Assembly (NCBI GenBank): GCA_030830895.1
Contig: JAURMC010000009.1
Span: 1-64,000, forward strand
Length of the DNA: 64,000 bases
Direction: 5' to 3'
Source of the DNA: Crocinitomicaceae bacterium
GTDB lineage: Bacteria > Bacteroidota > Bacteroidia > Flavobacteriales_D > Crocinitomicaceae
Under the pieces are notes generated by a model that was given only the letters and a program-made list of their open reading frames with translations, made no database searches and was not told where the DNA came from. Positions 44,462 through 52,627 of the stretch are shown piece by piece (positions within the stretch are counted from its first letter, which is position 1; each line of letters begins with the position of its first letter). A program made the position numbers and the translations under genes.

Positions 44462-47077
44462 ATGGCAGGGAAACCCATTCGTTTAGGAAAAGCAGCAGGA
44501 GAATTAAATGTTGGATTGCCAACGTTAGTGGAATTTTTAGGATCGAAAGGCATAACCATCGATTCTAATCCAAATACCAAATTGGACCCAGAACATTTTC
44601 AGATTTTATGTACTGAATTTGCTGCTGATCAAACGCTGAAAGAACAAACAAAAGGCTCGGCTCAAAAAGAGAAAAAAGAATCGATCTCATTGAGAGATAC
44701 ACGGCAAGATACATCGGTTATTCAAGAAAAACAATCAGAAGAAGATGAGGGGGATGACATTAATCTAGAAGAAATTAAACGTAAGGTGCTTGAAGTCGAA
44801 ACGATAAAGCCGAAATCTAATGTTAATGTAGTAGGAAAAATAGATTTGGAGGGTTTAAAACCAAAGAAAAAGCCGGAAGAGAAATTACCGGAACCAAAGG
44901 TGGAAGCCCCCAAGCCTACCGAAGCCAAAGTAGATGAAAAACCAGTAGCTCAAGTAATTGAAACCCATAAAACGGAACGCACAATATTGTCGGGACCTAC
45001 TGTGCTTGGAAAAATTGATTTGCCAGCAGAGCGGCCTAAAACAAGTGCCTCAAACCCTTCCTCAGAAGAAGAAAAGCGCAAGCGAAAACGTATAAAGAAG
45101 GTTGAAACACCCGGTACAGGTGCCAAATCGCAACCCGCAAAACCTGGTGCATTTAAGGTAGAGAAAAAGGAAATATCTGAACAGGATATTCAAAAGGAAA
45201 TTAAAGAAACTCTCGCAAGACTTTCTGGTCAAGGATCTAAGTCTAAGTCTTCGAAGAATCGAAGAATTAAAAGAGATAATGTAGCCCAACGACGTCAAGA
45301 AGAATTGCTTGCCGCAGAATTGGATGATAAGGTCCTCAAACTGACCGAGTTCGTTACGGTTTCAGAGTTGGCTAGCATGATGAACGTACAGCCCACACAG
45401 GTTATTTCTGCTTGTATGACCTTAGGGATTTTCGCTTCAATTAATCAGCGTTTAGATGCTGAAACAATCCAGATAGTTGCGGATGAATTTGGTTTCGAAA
45501 CAGAGTTTATTAGTGCTGAAGTTCAAGACGCGGTACTCACCATAGAGGATTTACCAACAGATTTAGTTCCTCGGCCTCCTATTATTACAGTAATGGGTCA
45601 TGTGGACCATGGTAAAACTTCACTATTGGATAGAATCCGAAATGCAAACGTTACAGATGGTGAGGCAGGAGGAATTACCCAACATATTGGTGCGTATTCG
45701 GTCACATTAAAGGACAGTCGTAAAATGACCTTCCTGGATACCCCAGGCCACGAAGCATTTACCGCAATGCGTGCTCGAGGTGCTCAAGTCACAGACCTTG
45801 CAATTATTATTGTTGCTGCGGACGACGATGTCATGCCTCAAACAAAAGAGGCAATCTCTCATGCGCAAGCCGCCAATGTACCCATGATTTTTGCAATAAA
45901 TAAAATTGATAAACCAGGGGCAAATCCAGACCGTATCCGGGAACAATTATCCCAAATGAATATTTTGGTAGAAGACTGGGGAGGAAAATATCAGGTACAG
46001 GAAATTTCCGCCAAAAATGGTTTAAACATTTCTGAATTGTTAGATAAGGTATTGCTTGAGGCAGAATTACTAGAGCTTACAGCAAATCCAAATAAAAATG
46101 CAATAGGAACAGTGATTGAATCTTCGTTGGATAAAGGAAAGGGGTATGTTACGAATATCCTAGTTGAAGCTGGCACGATGCGGATCGGAGATGTGGTACT
46201 TGTTGGCAGGCATTACGGGCGAGTTAGAGCAATGCATGATGAACACGGGACAGCATTGAAGGCTGCCGGACCGGCACAACCACTATCTATTTTAGGAATC
46301 AATGGGGCGCCGAGTGCAGGGGATAAATTTCACGTTTTAGATGATGAAAAAGAAGCAAAAGCTATTGCGGCTAAACGAGAGCAATTATATAGAGAACAAG
46401 GCCTTAGAACGAATAAACACATTACTCTCGATGAAATTGGACGTCGTTTAGCGATTGGTGATTTCAAAGAATTGAATATTATTGTAAAGGGAGACGTTGA
46501 TGGTTCTATTGAAGCACTTTCAGATGCATTACTTAATTTATCAACGCCAGAGATTCAGGTAAATATAGTTCTAAAAGGAGTTGGAGCAATCTCTGAAGCG
46601 GACATTAACTTAGCTTCAGCATCGGATGCAATTATCATTGGATTCCAAGTTCGACCAACCGTTGGGGCAAGAAAATTAGCAGAAACCGAACAAATCGACA
46701 TACGCCTATATTCCATTATCTATAAAGCGATTGAGGAAATTAAAGCAGCGATGGAGGGAATGTTATCTCCGGATATTGAAGAAAAAGTCACTGGTACTGC
46801 TGAAATTCGTGAAACATTCGAAATCACCAAGGTAGGCACAATTGCTGGGTGTTTTGTTGTTGATGGAATTATCAAACGCTCATCCAAAGTTCGGGTCATT
46901 CGTGACGGAATCGTAATTCATAATGGCATCTTAGGGTCACTTAAACGGTTTAAAGATGACGTAAAGGAAGTCAAAAACAATTACGAATGTGGATTGAATA
47001 TCGATAAGTTTAACGACATTCAAATTGGAGATTTAGTAGAGGCTTACGAAGAGGTTGAAGTTGCAAGAAAGCTCTAA
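44462..47077 (+). CDS. infB: Translation initiation factor IF-2
   Basis: The 871-residue protein has an N-terminal IF2 motif ('[21 protein letters not shown]'), a long charged linker rich in Lys, Glu and Pro (about 60-280), a second IF2_N domain (about 290-365) and the GTPase core: G1 'GHVDHGKT' (379-386), G3 'DTPGHEAF' and G4 'NKIDK'. Domains II-IV follow, with the C-terminal fMet-tRNA binding barrel at the end. It recruits initiator tRNA to the 30S subunit. Confidence 0.97.
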   Translation: MAGKPIRLGKAAGELNVGLPTLVEFLGSKGITIDSNPNTKLDPEHFQILCTEFAADQTLKEQTKGSAQKEKKESISLRDTRQDTSVIQEKQSEEDEGDDINLEEIKRKVLEVETIKPKSNVNVVGKIDLEGLKPKKKPEEKLPEPKVEAPKPTEAKVDEKPVAQVIETHKTERTILSGPTVLGKIDLPAERPKTSASNPSSEEEKRKRKRIKKVETPGTGAKSQPAKPGAFKVEKKEISEQDIQKEIKETLARLSGQGSKSKSSKNRRIKRDNVAQRRQEELLAAELDDKVLKLTEFVTVSELASMMNVQPTQVISACMTLGIFASINQRLDAETIQIVADEFGFETEFISAEVQDAVLTIEDLPTDLVPRPPIITVMGHVDHGKTSLLDRIRNANVTDGEAGGITQHIGAYSVTLKDSRKMTFLDTPGHEAFTAMRARGAQVTDLAIIIVAADDDVMPQTKEAISHAQAANVPMIFAINKIDKPGANPDRIREQLSQMNILVEDWGGKYQVQEISAKNGLNISELLDKVLLEAELLELTANPNKNAIGTVIESSLDKGKGYVTNILVEAGTMRIGDVVLVGRHYGRVRAMHDEHGTALKAAGPAQPLSILGINGAPSAGDKFHVLDDEKEAKAIAAKREQLYREQGLRTNKHITLDEIGRRLAIGDFKELNIIVKGDVDGSIEALSDALLNLSTPEIQVNIVLKGVGAISEADINLASASDAIIIGFQVRPTVGARKLAETEQIDIRLYSIIYKAIEEIKAAMEGMLSPDIEEKVTGTAEIRETFEITKVGTIAGCFVVDGIIKRSSKVRVIRDGIVIHNGILGSLKRFKDDVKEVKNNYECGLNIDKFNDIQIGDLVEAYEEVEVARKL

Positions 47078-47081
47078 CACA

Positions 47082-47113
47082 TTGCCTATTTGAATTAGAA
47101 TTCCGTACCTTTG
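47082..47113 (+). promoter_or_regulatory. Putative promoter for tatA
   Basis: TTG at 47082-47084 and a perfect -7 box TACCTTTG at 47106-47113 are separated by 21 bp. The box is 18 bp before the tatA ATG. Confidence 0.65.
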
Positions 47114-47131
47114 TGTTTAAACATTCTTAGT

Positions 47132-47335
47132 ATGCAAGAAATCCAACACGCACAGCTTTTTTCAGGGGGTCATATTATCCTGATTTTACTTATTGTTTTA
47201 TTGTTGTTTGGAGGAAGGAAAATCCCAGAACTTATGAAAGGCCTCGGTCAAGGAATTAAGGAATTTAAGGATGCTTCTAAAAACGAAGAGAATAAATCTA
47301 ATACTTCAAGCGAAAAACAAATCGAGGAGAAGTAG
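47132..47335 (+). CDS. tatA: Sec-independent translocase TatA/E
   Basis: The 67-residue protein starts at the ATG at 47132; a longer frame begins inside the promoter. It has a single transmembrane helix ('[26 protein letters not shown]') with the conserved F-G-G/R-K-x-P-E-L hinge, then an amphipathic helix and a charged tail. It forms the pore element of the twin-arginine pathway, which should export the Tat-type ActB encoded nearby. gatA follows 3 bp downstream. Confidence 0.93.
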   Translation: MQEIQHAQLFSGGHIILILLIVLLLFGGRKIPELMKGLGQGIKEFKDASKNEENKSNTSSEKQIEEK

Positions 47336-47338
47336 TCC

Positions 47339-48745
47339 ATGTTTAATTCGATTCATGAAAATAAATCGGCTTTAGAGTCGGGGACATCCTTGTTGGATAT
47401 ACTAGAACATTATTTGATTCAAATTGAGGCTAATCAACATTTAAATGCTTATCTAGAAGTTTTTGAAAAGTCGGCTCGTGAAGCAGCTATAATAATTCAA
47501 GATAAAGTTGCCCAAGGAAATGCAGGAAAACTAGCCGGGACTTTTGTTGGTATTAAAGATAATTTATGTTATAAAAATCATAAAGTTTCTGCTTCGTCGC
47601 GAATGTTAGAGGGTTTTGAGTCGCTTTTTACCGCAACAGCAATTCAGCGTCTTATTGATGAAGATGCAATTATTTTGGGCCGATTGAACTGTGATGAATT
47701 CGCGATGGGAAGCTCTAATGAAAAATCCGCTTATGGCCCTGTGCATAATTCAATTAATCCAGATTATGTCCCCGGAGGGTCTTCTGGAGGTTCGGCAGTG
47801 GCGGTATCTGCCGGTTTATGTACCGTTTCCCTTGGTAGTGATACAGGCGGTTCGGTTCGTCAGCCCGCATCATGGACCGGAACATATGGCCTAAAACCAA
47901 CCTATGGAAGGATAAGCAGATATGGCCTAATTGCCTATGCCTCTTCTTTTGACCAAATTGGAACCTTCACTACCAATGTAACTGATGCGGCCATATTGTA
48001 TCAAATAATGGCAGGAAAAGACCCGAAGGACTCAACCAGTTCATCAAATTTAATCGATGGCGATGTAAGTCATTCGGCACCAATGCGATTTGGCGTTTTA
48101 AGTGAGTATTTGAACCATCCTGGAATAGATTCAGAAGTTAAATCTGCCTTAAATTCCTTATTGGATACTCTTCGGAGTAAAGGACACATTGTCCAGCAGT
48201 TTTCCTTTCCTTTCATGGATTTTGTAGTTCCAGTATATTACGTATTGACTACCGCAGAGGCATCTTCAAACCTGGCGCGTTTCGATGGCGTACATTTTGG
48301 GTATCGATCGCATGTGGCGGAAGGAGTAGAAGATACATATATTAGGTCCAGAAATGAGGGGTTTGGTGAAGAGGTTAAACGAAGAATCATGACGGGCACA
48401 TTTGTTTTATCGAATGAGCAGTACGATACCTATTATCGAAAGGGTCAGCAAGTGAGAAGATTATTGCAAGATAAAACGTCTGAAATTTTTTCTCAGATAG
48501 ATTGTTTGGTAATGCCCACAACGCCTTCCACGGCATTTAAACTTGGCGAGGTTAAGGATCCAATTGAAATGTACTTGCAAGATATTTTCACGGTACATGC
48601 AAATCTAACGGGGAATCCTGCGATTAGCGTTCCGCTCGGAACACATTCAAATGGCTTACCATTTGGTGTTCAATTAATGACCGATTTATTTCGGGAAAAA
48701 GAATTGTTCTATGCAACGGAATTGGTGGAAACGATTACAGCTTAA
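47339..48745 (+). CDS. gatA: Asp-tRNA(Asn)/Glu-tRNA(Gln) amidotransferase subunit A
   Basis: The 468-residue protein has the amidase signature: catalytic Lys in 'GTFVGIKDNLC', cis-Ser and nucleophile Ser in 'PGGSSGGSAVAVSAG' and 'SLGSDTGGSVRQPA'. It releases ammonia from glutamine for the GatB-dependent amidation of misacylated tRNA. gatB and gatC are not in this window. It is in a tight cluster with tatA and the following lytic transglycosylase, overlapping the latter by 35 bp. Confidence 0.95.
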   Translation: MFNSIHENKSALESGTSLLDILEHYLIQIEANQHLNAYLEVFEKSAREAAIIIQDKVAQGNAGKLAGTFVGIKDNLCYKNHKVSASSRMLEGFESLFTATAIQRLIDEDAIILGRLNCDEFAMGSSNEKSAYGPVHNSINPDYVPGGSSGGSAVAVSAGLCTVSLGSDTGGSVRQPASWTGTYGLKPTYGRISRYGLIAYASSFDQIGTFTTNVTDAAILYQIMAGKDPKDSTSSSNLIDGDVSHSAPMRFGVLSEYLNHPGIDSEVKSALNSLLDTLRSKGHIVQQFSFPFMDFVVPVYYVLTTAEASSNLARFDGVHFGYRSHVAEGVEDTYIRSRNEGFGEEVKRRIMTGTFVLSNEQYDTYYRKGQQVRRLLQDKTSEIFSQIDCLVMPTTPSTAFKLGEVKDPIEMYLQDIFTVHANLTGNPAISVPLGTHSNGLPFGVQLMTDLFREKELFYATELVETITA

Positions 48746-50201
48746 GATTGCCGTATGGCATCTATTCATTGTGTTATCCTTCTACGGATTTGGACAAAAA
48801 AACCCCTACTTAAATAATCCAAACGACACACTCAACCCGGACCCATTTTTAAATACCGTAGAACAATCACTGAATTATTTCTATGCAGATTATGCAAACA
48901 CAAAATATTCTGATTCTATAATCAAATCCCTTAATTATGAGCCATCAACCATTCCGCTTTTTGGCGATGATGTATATTGCTCACGTTTGAATGAAATGAA
49001 TAATCAAAGTCCTTTTGGTTTTGATTGTAACGCCATTACCCTTTCTTCAATCCGATATTTTGCTGAAAACAGGCGATCTTTTGTGAAAATAGTTTTAGGG
49101 CGATCTGCCCTATATTTTGATATGTTTGAAGAAAAACTATCCGAATATGGCCTGCCGTTGGAATTAAAATATTTAGCTTGTATTGAAAGTGGTTTGCGCC
49201 CTCAAGTTAAATCTCGAGCGGGCGCTCTTGGTTTGTGGCAATTTATGTATAGAACAGGGTTGTATTATGGACTTGAAGAAAACTCTTACATCGATGAGCG
49301 CATGGATCCACAAAAAGCAACAGATGCCGCTTGTAGATTATTAAAAAAATTGTACGGCATTTATGGAGATTGGAATTTAGCGCTCGCGGCGTATAATGCA
49401 GGTCCAGGAACGATAAATCGTGCAATTCAAAGATCTGGAAATCAACGCTCATACTGGGCTATTAGACCTAGCTTGCCGAGGGAAACTCAAGGGTATGTTC
49501 CAAATTTTATTGCTGCGGCTTATCTCATGACCTACCACGCAGAACATAACTTAATGCCAGCCCCTGCAAAAATCCATAATGCTCAATTGGATACGATGTG
49601 CTTGAAACGCGGATTACATATGAAGACAATTGCCGATGCATTAGATTGGGATATTCAACAAATCAAAGACTTAAATCCACTTTATAAAACGGAGTATATA
49701 CCACTATCCATTAAAAAACGCTGTGTAACGGGACCCCTAGATAAAATTATTTTGTTGGTTGGCTATGAAGATTCTTTATACCTCCTAGAAAATCCAACCC
49801 AATCCATTAATCCTTTGACTCCCGACACTATTTCACATGAGTTAGATGCCTCATTGCCAGATTCCTCTGCCGGACAGTATGGTTTTCATAAGGTAAAAGC
49901 AGGGGAATCCCTCACAACCATTGCACAAAAATATCAAGTATCTACTGAGCAATTAATGGAATGGAATGCGCTTCAAACCACCAATGTTTATGTAGGTCAG
50001 CGTCTTACTTTACATGAGATTAATACCGTTTCCCCGACACCAGCTAAACCAGTAACACCGAAAAAATATTACACCGTAAAGGCTGGAGATAACTTAAGTA
50101 AAATTGCAGGCCGTTATGGCCTTTCCCTTGTACAATTGAAAAAGCTGAATCCGGGGGTAGGAAATGTGATTCATGTGGGAGATCGAATACGAGTAAAATA
50201 A
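48711..50201 (+). CDS. MltD-like lytic transglycosylase with LysM domains
   Basis: The 496-residue protein has a signal peptide (about 1-29), a goose-lysozyme/SLT domain (about 140-290) with catalytic Glu159 in 'IESGLRPQVKSRAGALGLWQFM' and 'AAYNAGPGTINRAI', and two LysM modules near the C-terminus (about 393-437 and 451-496). It cleaves the glycan strands of peptidoglycan to 1,6-anhydro products. The ATG at 48711 overlaps gatA by 35 bp and is chosen because it gives a complete basic-hydrophobic signal peptide. Confidence 0.9.
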   Translation: MQRNWWKRLQLKIAVWHLFIVLSFYGFGQKNPYLNNPNDTLNPDPFLNTVEQSLNYFYADYANTKYSDSIIKSLNYEPSTIPLFGDDVYCSRLNEMNNQSPFGFDCNAITLSSIRYFAENRRSFVKIVLGRSALYFDMFEEKLSEYGLPLELKYLACIESGLRPQVKSRAGALGLWQFMYRTGLYYGLEENSYIDERMDPQKATDAACRLLKKLYGIYGDWNLALAAYNAGPGTINRAIQRSGNQRSYWAIRPSLPRETQGYVPNFIAAAYLMTYHAEHNLMPAPAKIHNAQLDTMCLKRGLHMKTIADALDWDIQQIKDLNPLYKTEYIPLSIKKRCVTGPLDKIILLVGYEDSLYLLENPTQSINPLTPDTISHELDASLPDSSAGQYGFHKVKAGESLTTIAQKYQVSTEQLMEWNALQTTNVYVGQRLTLHEINTVSPTPAKPVTPKKYYTVKAGDNLSKIAGRYGLSLVQLKKLNPGVGNVIHVGDRIRVK

Positions 50202-50204
50202 CCC

Positions 50205-50957
50205 ATGAAAATTAGCGCAGCAATTATCACACTTAATGAAGAACGTAATATTGCGCGATGTATAGATTCATTAAGGGATATTGCAGACGAAATCTTGGTA
50301 ATGGATTCTGGGTCAATTGATCGGACGGAAGAAATTTGTAAAGAAAAAGACGTTAAGTTTTTTTTTCAGCCTTGGTTGGGTTATGCACAACAGAAAAATC
50401 ACCTCAATAAACAAGCTTCCTACGACATGATTTTGTCAATTGATGCAGATGAAGAAATATCCCAAGCATTATCCATGGAGATTCTGGCCTTAAAAAAAGA
50501 GTGTACTCATGGCGTTTTTGCCTTAAATCGATTGACTAATTATTGTGGAACCTGGATTTATCATTCTGGATGGTACCCAGATTTTAAAGTTAGATTGTTT
50601 CCTAAAGAGTATGTTTGGGAAGGTGATGTTGTACATGAATCACTTAGGGTTCCTAAGGGAATTACCCCTGTTTTTTTAAAAGGGCATTTAAATCATTATT
50701 CATATTATTCGCTTGAACAACACAGAAAACGAGCTGATTATTACTCATCACTAACGGCAATAAAATATGCCAACGAAGGGAAAACAGTATTTATTGGTAA
50801 ACCAGTGTTGAGCGCAGTTTTTCGCTTTTTCGCAATGTATTTATTTAAATTTGGATTTTTAGATGGGATCGCGGGGTTCCATATTGCTCGAATAAGTGCC
50901 GCTTCGAATTTTTATAAATACAAAGAAGTCCAACGATTGAAAAGTGAACTTAAGTAA
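50205..50957 (+). CDS. Glycosyltransferase family 2 (WaaE/KdtX-like)
   Basis: The 250-residue protein has a GT2 fold: 'KISAAIITLNEERNIARCIDSL' start, 'VMDSGSIDRTEEI', 'SIDADEEIS' (metal-binding DxD-type) and 'LRVPKG'/'LNHYSYYSLEQH' motifs typical of the WaaE/KdtX lipopolysaccharide core group. It likely adds a sugar to a cell-surface glycolipid. It overlaps the GT9 gene by 14 bp, so both are coupled. Confidence 0.85.
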   Translation: MKISAAIITLNEERNIARCIDSLRDIADEILVMDSGSIDRTEEICKEKDVKFFFQPWLGYAQQKNHLNKQASYDMILSIDADEEISQALSMEILALKKECTHGVFALNRLTNYCGTWIYHSGWYPDFKVRLFPKEYVWEGDVVHESLRVPKGITPVFLKGHLNHYSYYSLEQHRKRADYYSSLTAIKYANEGKTVFIGKPVLSAVFRFFAMYLFKFGFLDGIAGFHIARISAASNFYKYKEVQRLKSELK

Positions 50958-51924
50958 CACACCTCGAATTATTATTTCTCGCACCGATAGCATTGGTGAT
51001 GTGGCACTTACCCTTCCAATTTGTCGTTGGCTTAAATCAAAGTATCCGGAATCCACTATTGTTTTTCTTTGTAAACGATACACCAACGAAGTAGTACAAT
51101 GTTTTAAACCGGTAGATGAGATTTTACTGTTGGAGGACCTTGAAATAGCACCGCTTAAAACTCGAAACACCTTACTTCAAGGAGACATTATTATTCATGT
51201 TTTTCCAAATAAACGAATTGCATCATGGTCAAAAAAAGCAGGAATACCTTATCGCATTGGAACAAGTCATCGATGGTTTAATTGGCTATATTGTAATTTT
51301 CGTGTTTCATTCACAAGAAAAAAATCATCGCTTCACGAAGCGCAACTCAACTTTAATTTACTTAAACCTATTGGTCTACAAATGCTACCCACATTTGATG
51401 AAATTAAATCTGTTGATTCGAGTTTTTCGATACCTGAGATATCGAGTATGCCGGATGGTGGCTATGTTGTGCTGCACCCCTTGTCACAAGGAAGTGCGAT
51501 AGAGTATCCATTATTTCGCTATATAGAGCTCGCTCATTTGCTCTCTCAGGCCAACATTCAAGTACTGATTACAGGGACAGCCCAAGAAGGAGAAAGAATT
51601 GGGGATGCTTTTGATGGAATTTCAGGAGTTGAAAATGTATGTGGAAAATATTCGCTTGGTGAGCTTATTACATTGATAAGCAAGGCGCAAGCCCTTGTTG
51701 CATGTTCTACGGGACCGCTTCAATTGGCAGGTCTTATGAATATCAAAGCAGTTGGTCTTTTTTCTCCACGCACCCCAATTCATCCAGGACGATGGAAACC
51801 GCTGGGAATGCGCTCTATTGCTTTGGTAAAAGACCCGTTCTGTAAGCAATGCGGAGCACAACAGGAGTGTTTGTGTATTTCTGAAATTACTGTTGAACAA
51901 ATTTTTCATGCTGTCAAAGATTGA
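50944..51924 (+). CDS. Glycosyltransferase family 9 (heptosyltransferase-like)
   Basis: The 326-residue protein starts at a GTG inside the end of the GT2 gene; the 'RIIISRTDSIGDVALTLPI' N-terminus shows the right frame. Family 9 motifs follow: 'VVLHPLSQGSAIEYP', 'VLITGTAQEG' and 'CSTGPLQLAGLMNIKAVGLFSP'. The fold is GT-B. It probably works with the preceding GT2 on the lipopolysaccharide core. It overlaps the next gene by 17 bp. Confidence 0.87.
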   Translation: MNLSNTPRIIISRTDSIGDVALTLPICRWLKSKYPESTIVFLCKRYTNEVVQCFKPVDEILLLEDLEIAPLKTRNTLLQGDIIIHVFPNKRIASWSKKAGIPYRIGTSHRWFNWLYCNFRVSFTRKKSSLHEAQLNFNLLKPIGLQMLPTFDEIKSVDSSFSIPEISSMPDGGYVVLHPLSQGSAIEYPLFRYIELAHLLSQANIQVLITGTAQEGERIGDAFDGISGVENVCGKYSLGELITLISKAQALVACSTGPLQLAGLMNIKAVGLFSPRTPIHPGRWKPLGMRSIALVKDPFCKQCGAQQECLCISEITVEQIFHAVKD

Positions 51925-52591
51925 ACCATTATTATTAGGATTTTCGGCTTTTTTATTTGCCTATTCGCTTGATCAATCAACCCAACCCTTATATTGTTTA
52001 TTTGTCGGGACATCAGTATTTCTATATTATGTAATTCCAAGAAAACCCCAATCAATATGGATTTATTTGAGCTTAGCATTATTCCTATTTCTAATTCTGC
52101 ACTTCGGAAATTACAAGATTCCATTTCCGTTTTTAATTCCATTGGTGTTGTTAAGTGTTTTATATCCATGGCTCAGAGAGATTACAAGCGTCAAAACGCC
52201 AATTATTGCACTCAGCTGGACCTTTATAATGATGAGCGCGTGGACACAGATATTGGGTTTTGAGACGCTTATTAAGGCCACGGTCCTATTTCTGTTTTTC
52301 TTAGTTTTAGCAGTATCTTCAGATGTTAAGGATCGTCATAATGATGCCCCATCGCTCGGGACAATTCCACAAATTATTCCATGGTACATGTTGCGATGGG
52401 TACTTCTTAGTTTGATTTTCATACTCATTTTACTTATATGGATATGGGTGCCGCAATGGAACCTTGGGGTTGTTTTTTTTAGTCTATTCTCCTCATTTTT
52501 TATCTTAAAAAACTGGAAACAGCCTTTTGCGCTTCCATTAGATCCAGGGTTATTATTGTTTGCATTGGGGAATCTCATTGATTATCTATAA
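51908..52591 (+). CDS. Multi-spanning membrane protein, possibly UbiA-like
   Basis: From the ATG at 51908 the protein has 227 residues and about seven or eight transmembrane helices. A loop 'VSSDVKDRHNDAPSLGTIPQII' resembles the second Asp-rich loop of UbiA-type prenyltransferases (D-x-x-D), but the first Asp-rich motif is not clear, so I leave the function open. It overlaps the GT9 gene by 17 bp and probably belongs to the same glycan or lipid operon. Confidence 0.55.
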   Translation: MLSKIEPLLLGFSAFLFAYSLDQSTQPLYCLFVGTSVFLYYVIPRKPQSIWIYLSLALFLFLILHFGNYKIPFPFLIPLVLLSVLYPWLREITSVKTPIIALSWTFIMMSAWTQILGFETLIKATVLFLFFLVLAVSSDVKDRHNDAPSLGTIPQIIPWYMLRWVLLSLIFILILLIWIWVPQWNLGVVFFSLFSSFFILKNWKQPFALPLDPGLLLFALGNLIDYL

Positions 52592-52603
52592 GAGTGCTTT
52601 TCG

Positions 52604-52611
52604 TATCTTTG
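52604..52611 (+). promoter_or_regulatory. Putative -7 box for leuS
   Basis: TATCTTTG is a perfect -7 box ending 16 bp before the leuS ATG. A TTG at 52578-52580 is 23 bp upstream, slightly farther than usual. Confidence 0.6.
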
Positions 52612-52627
52612 TTTCTTATTAATATCC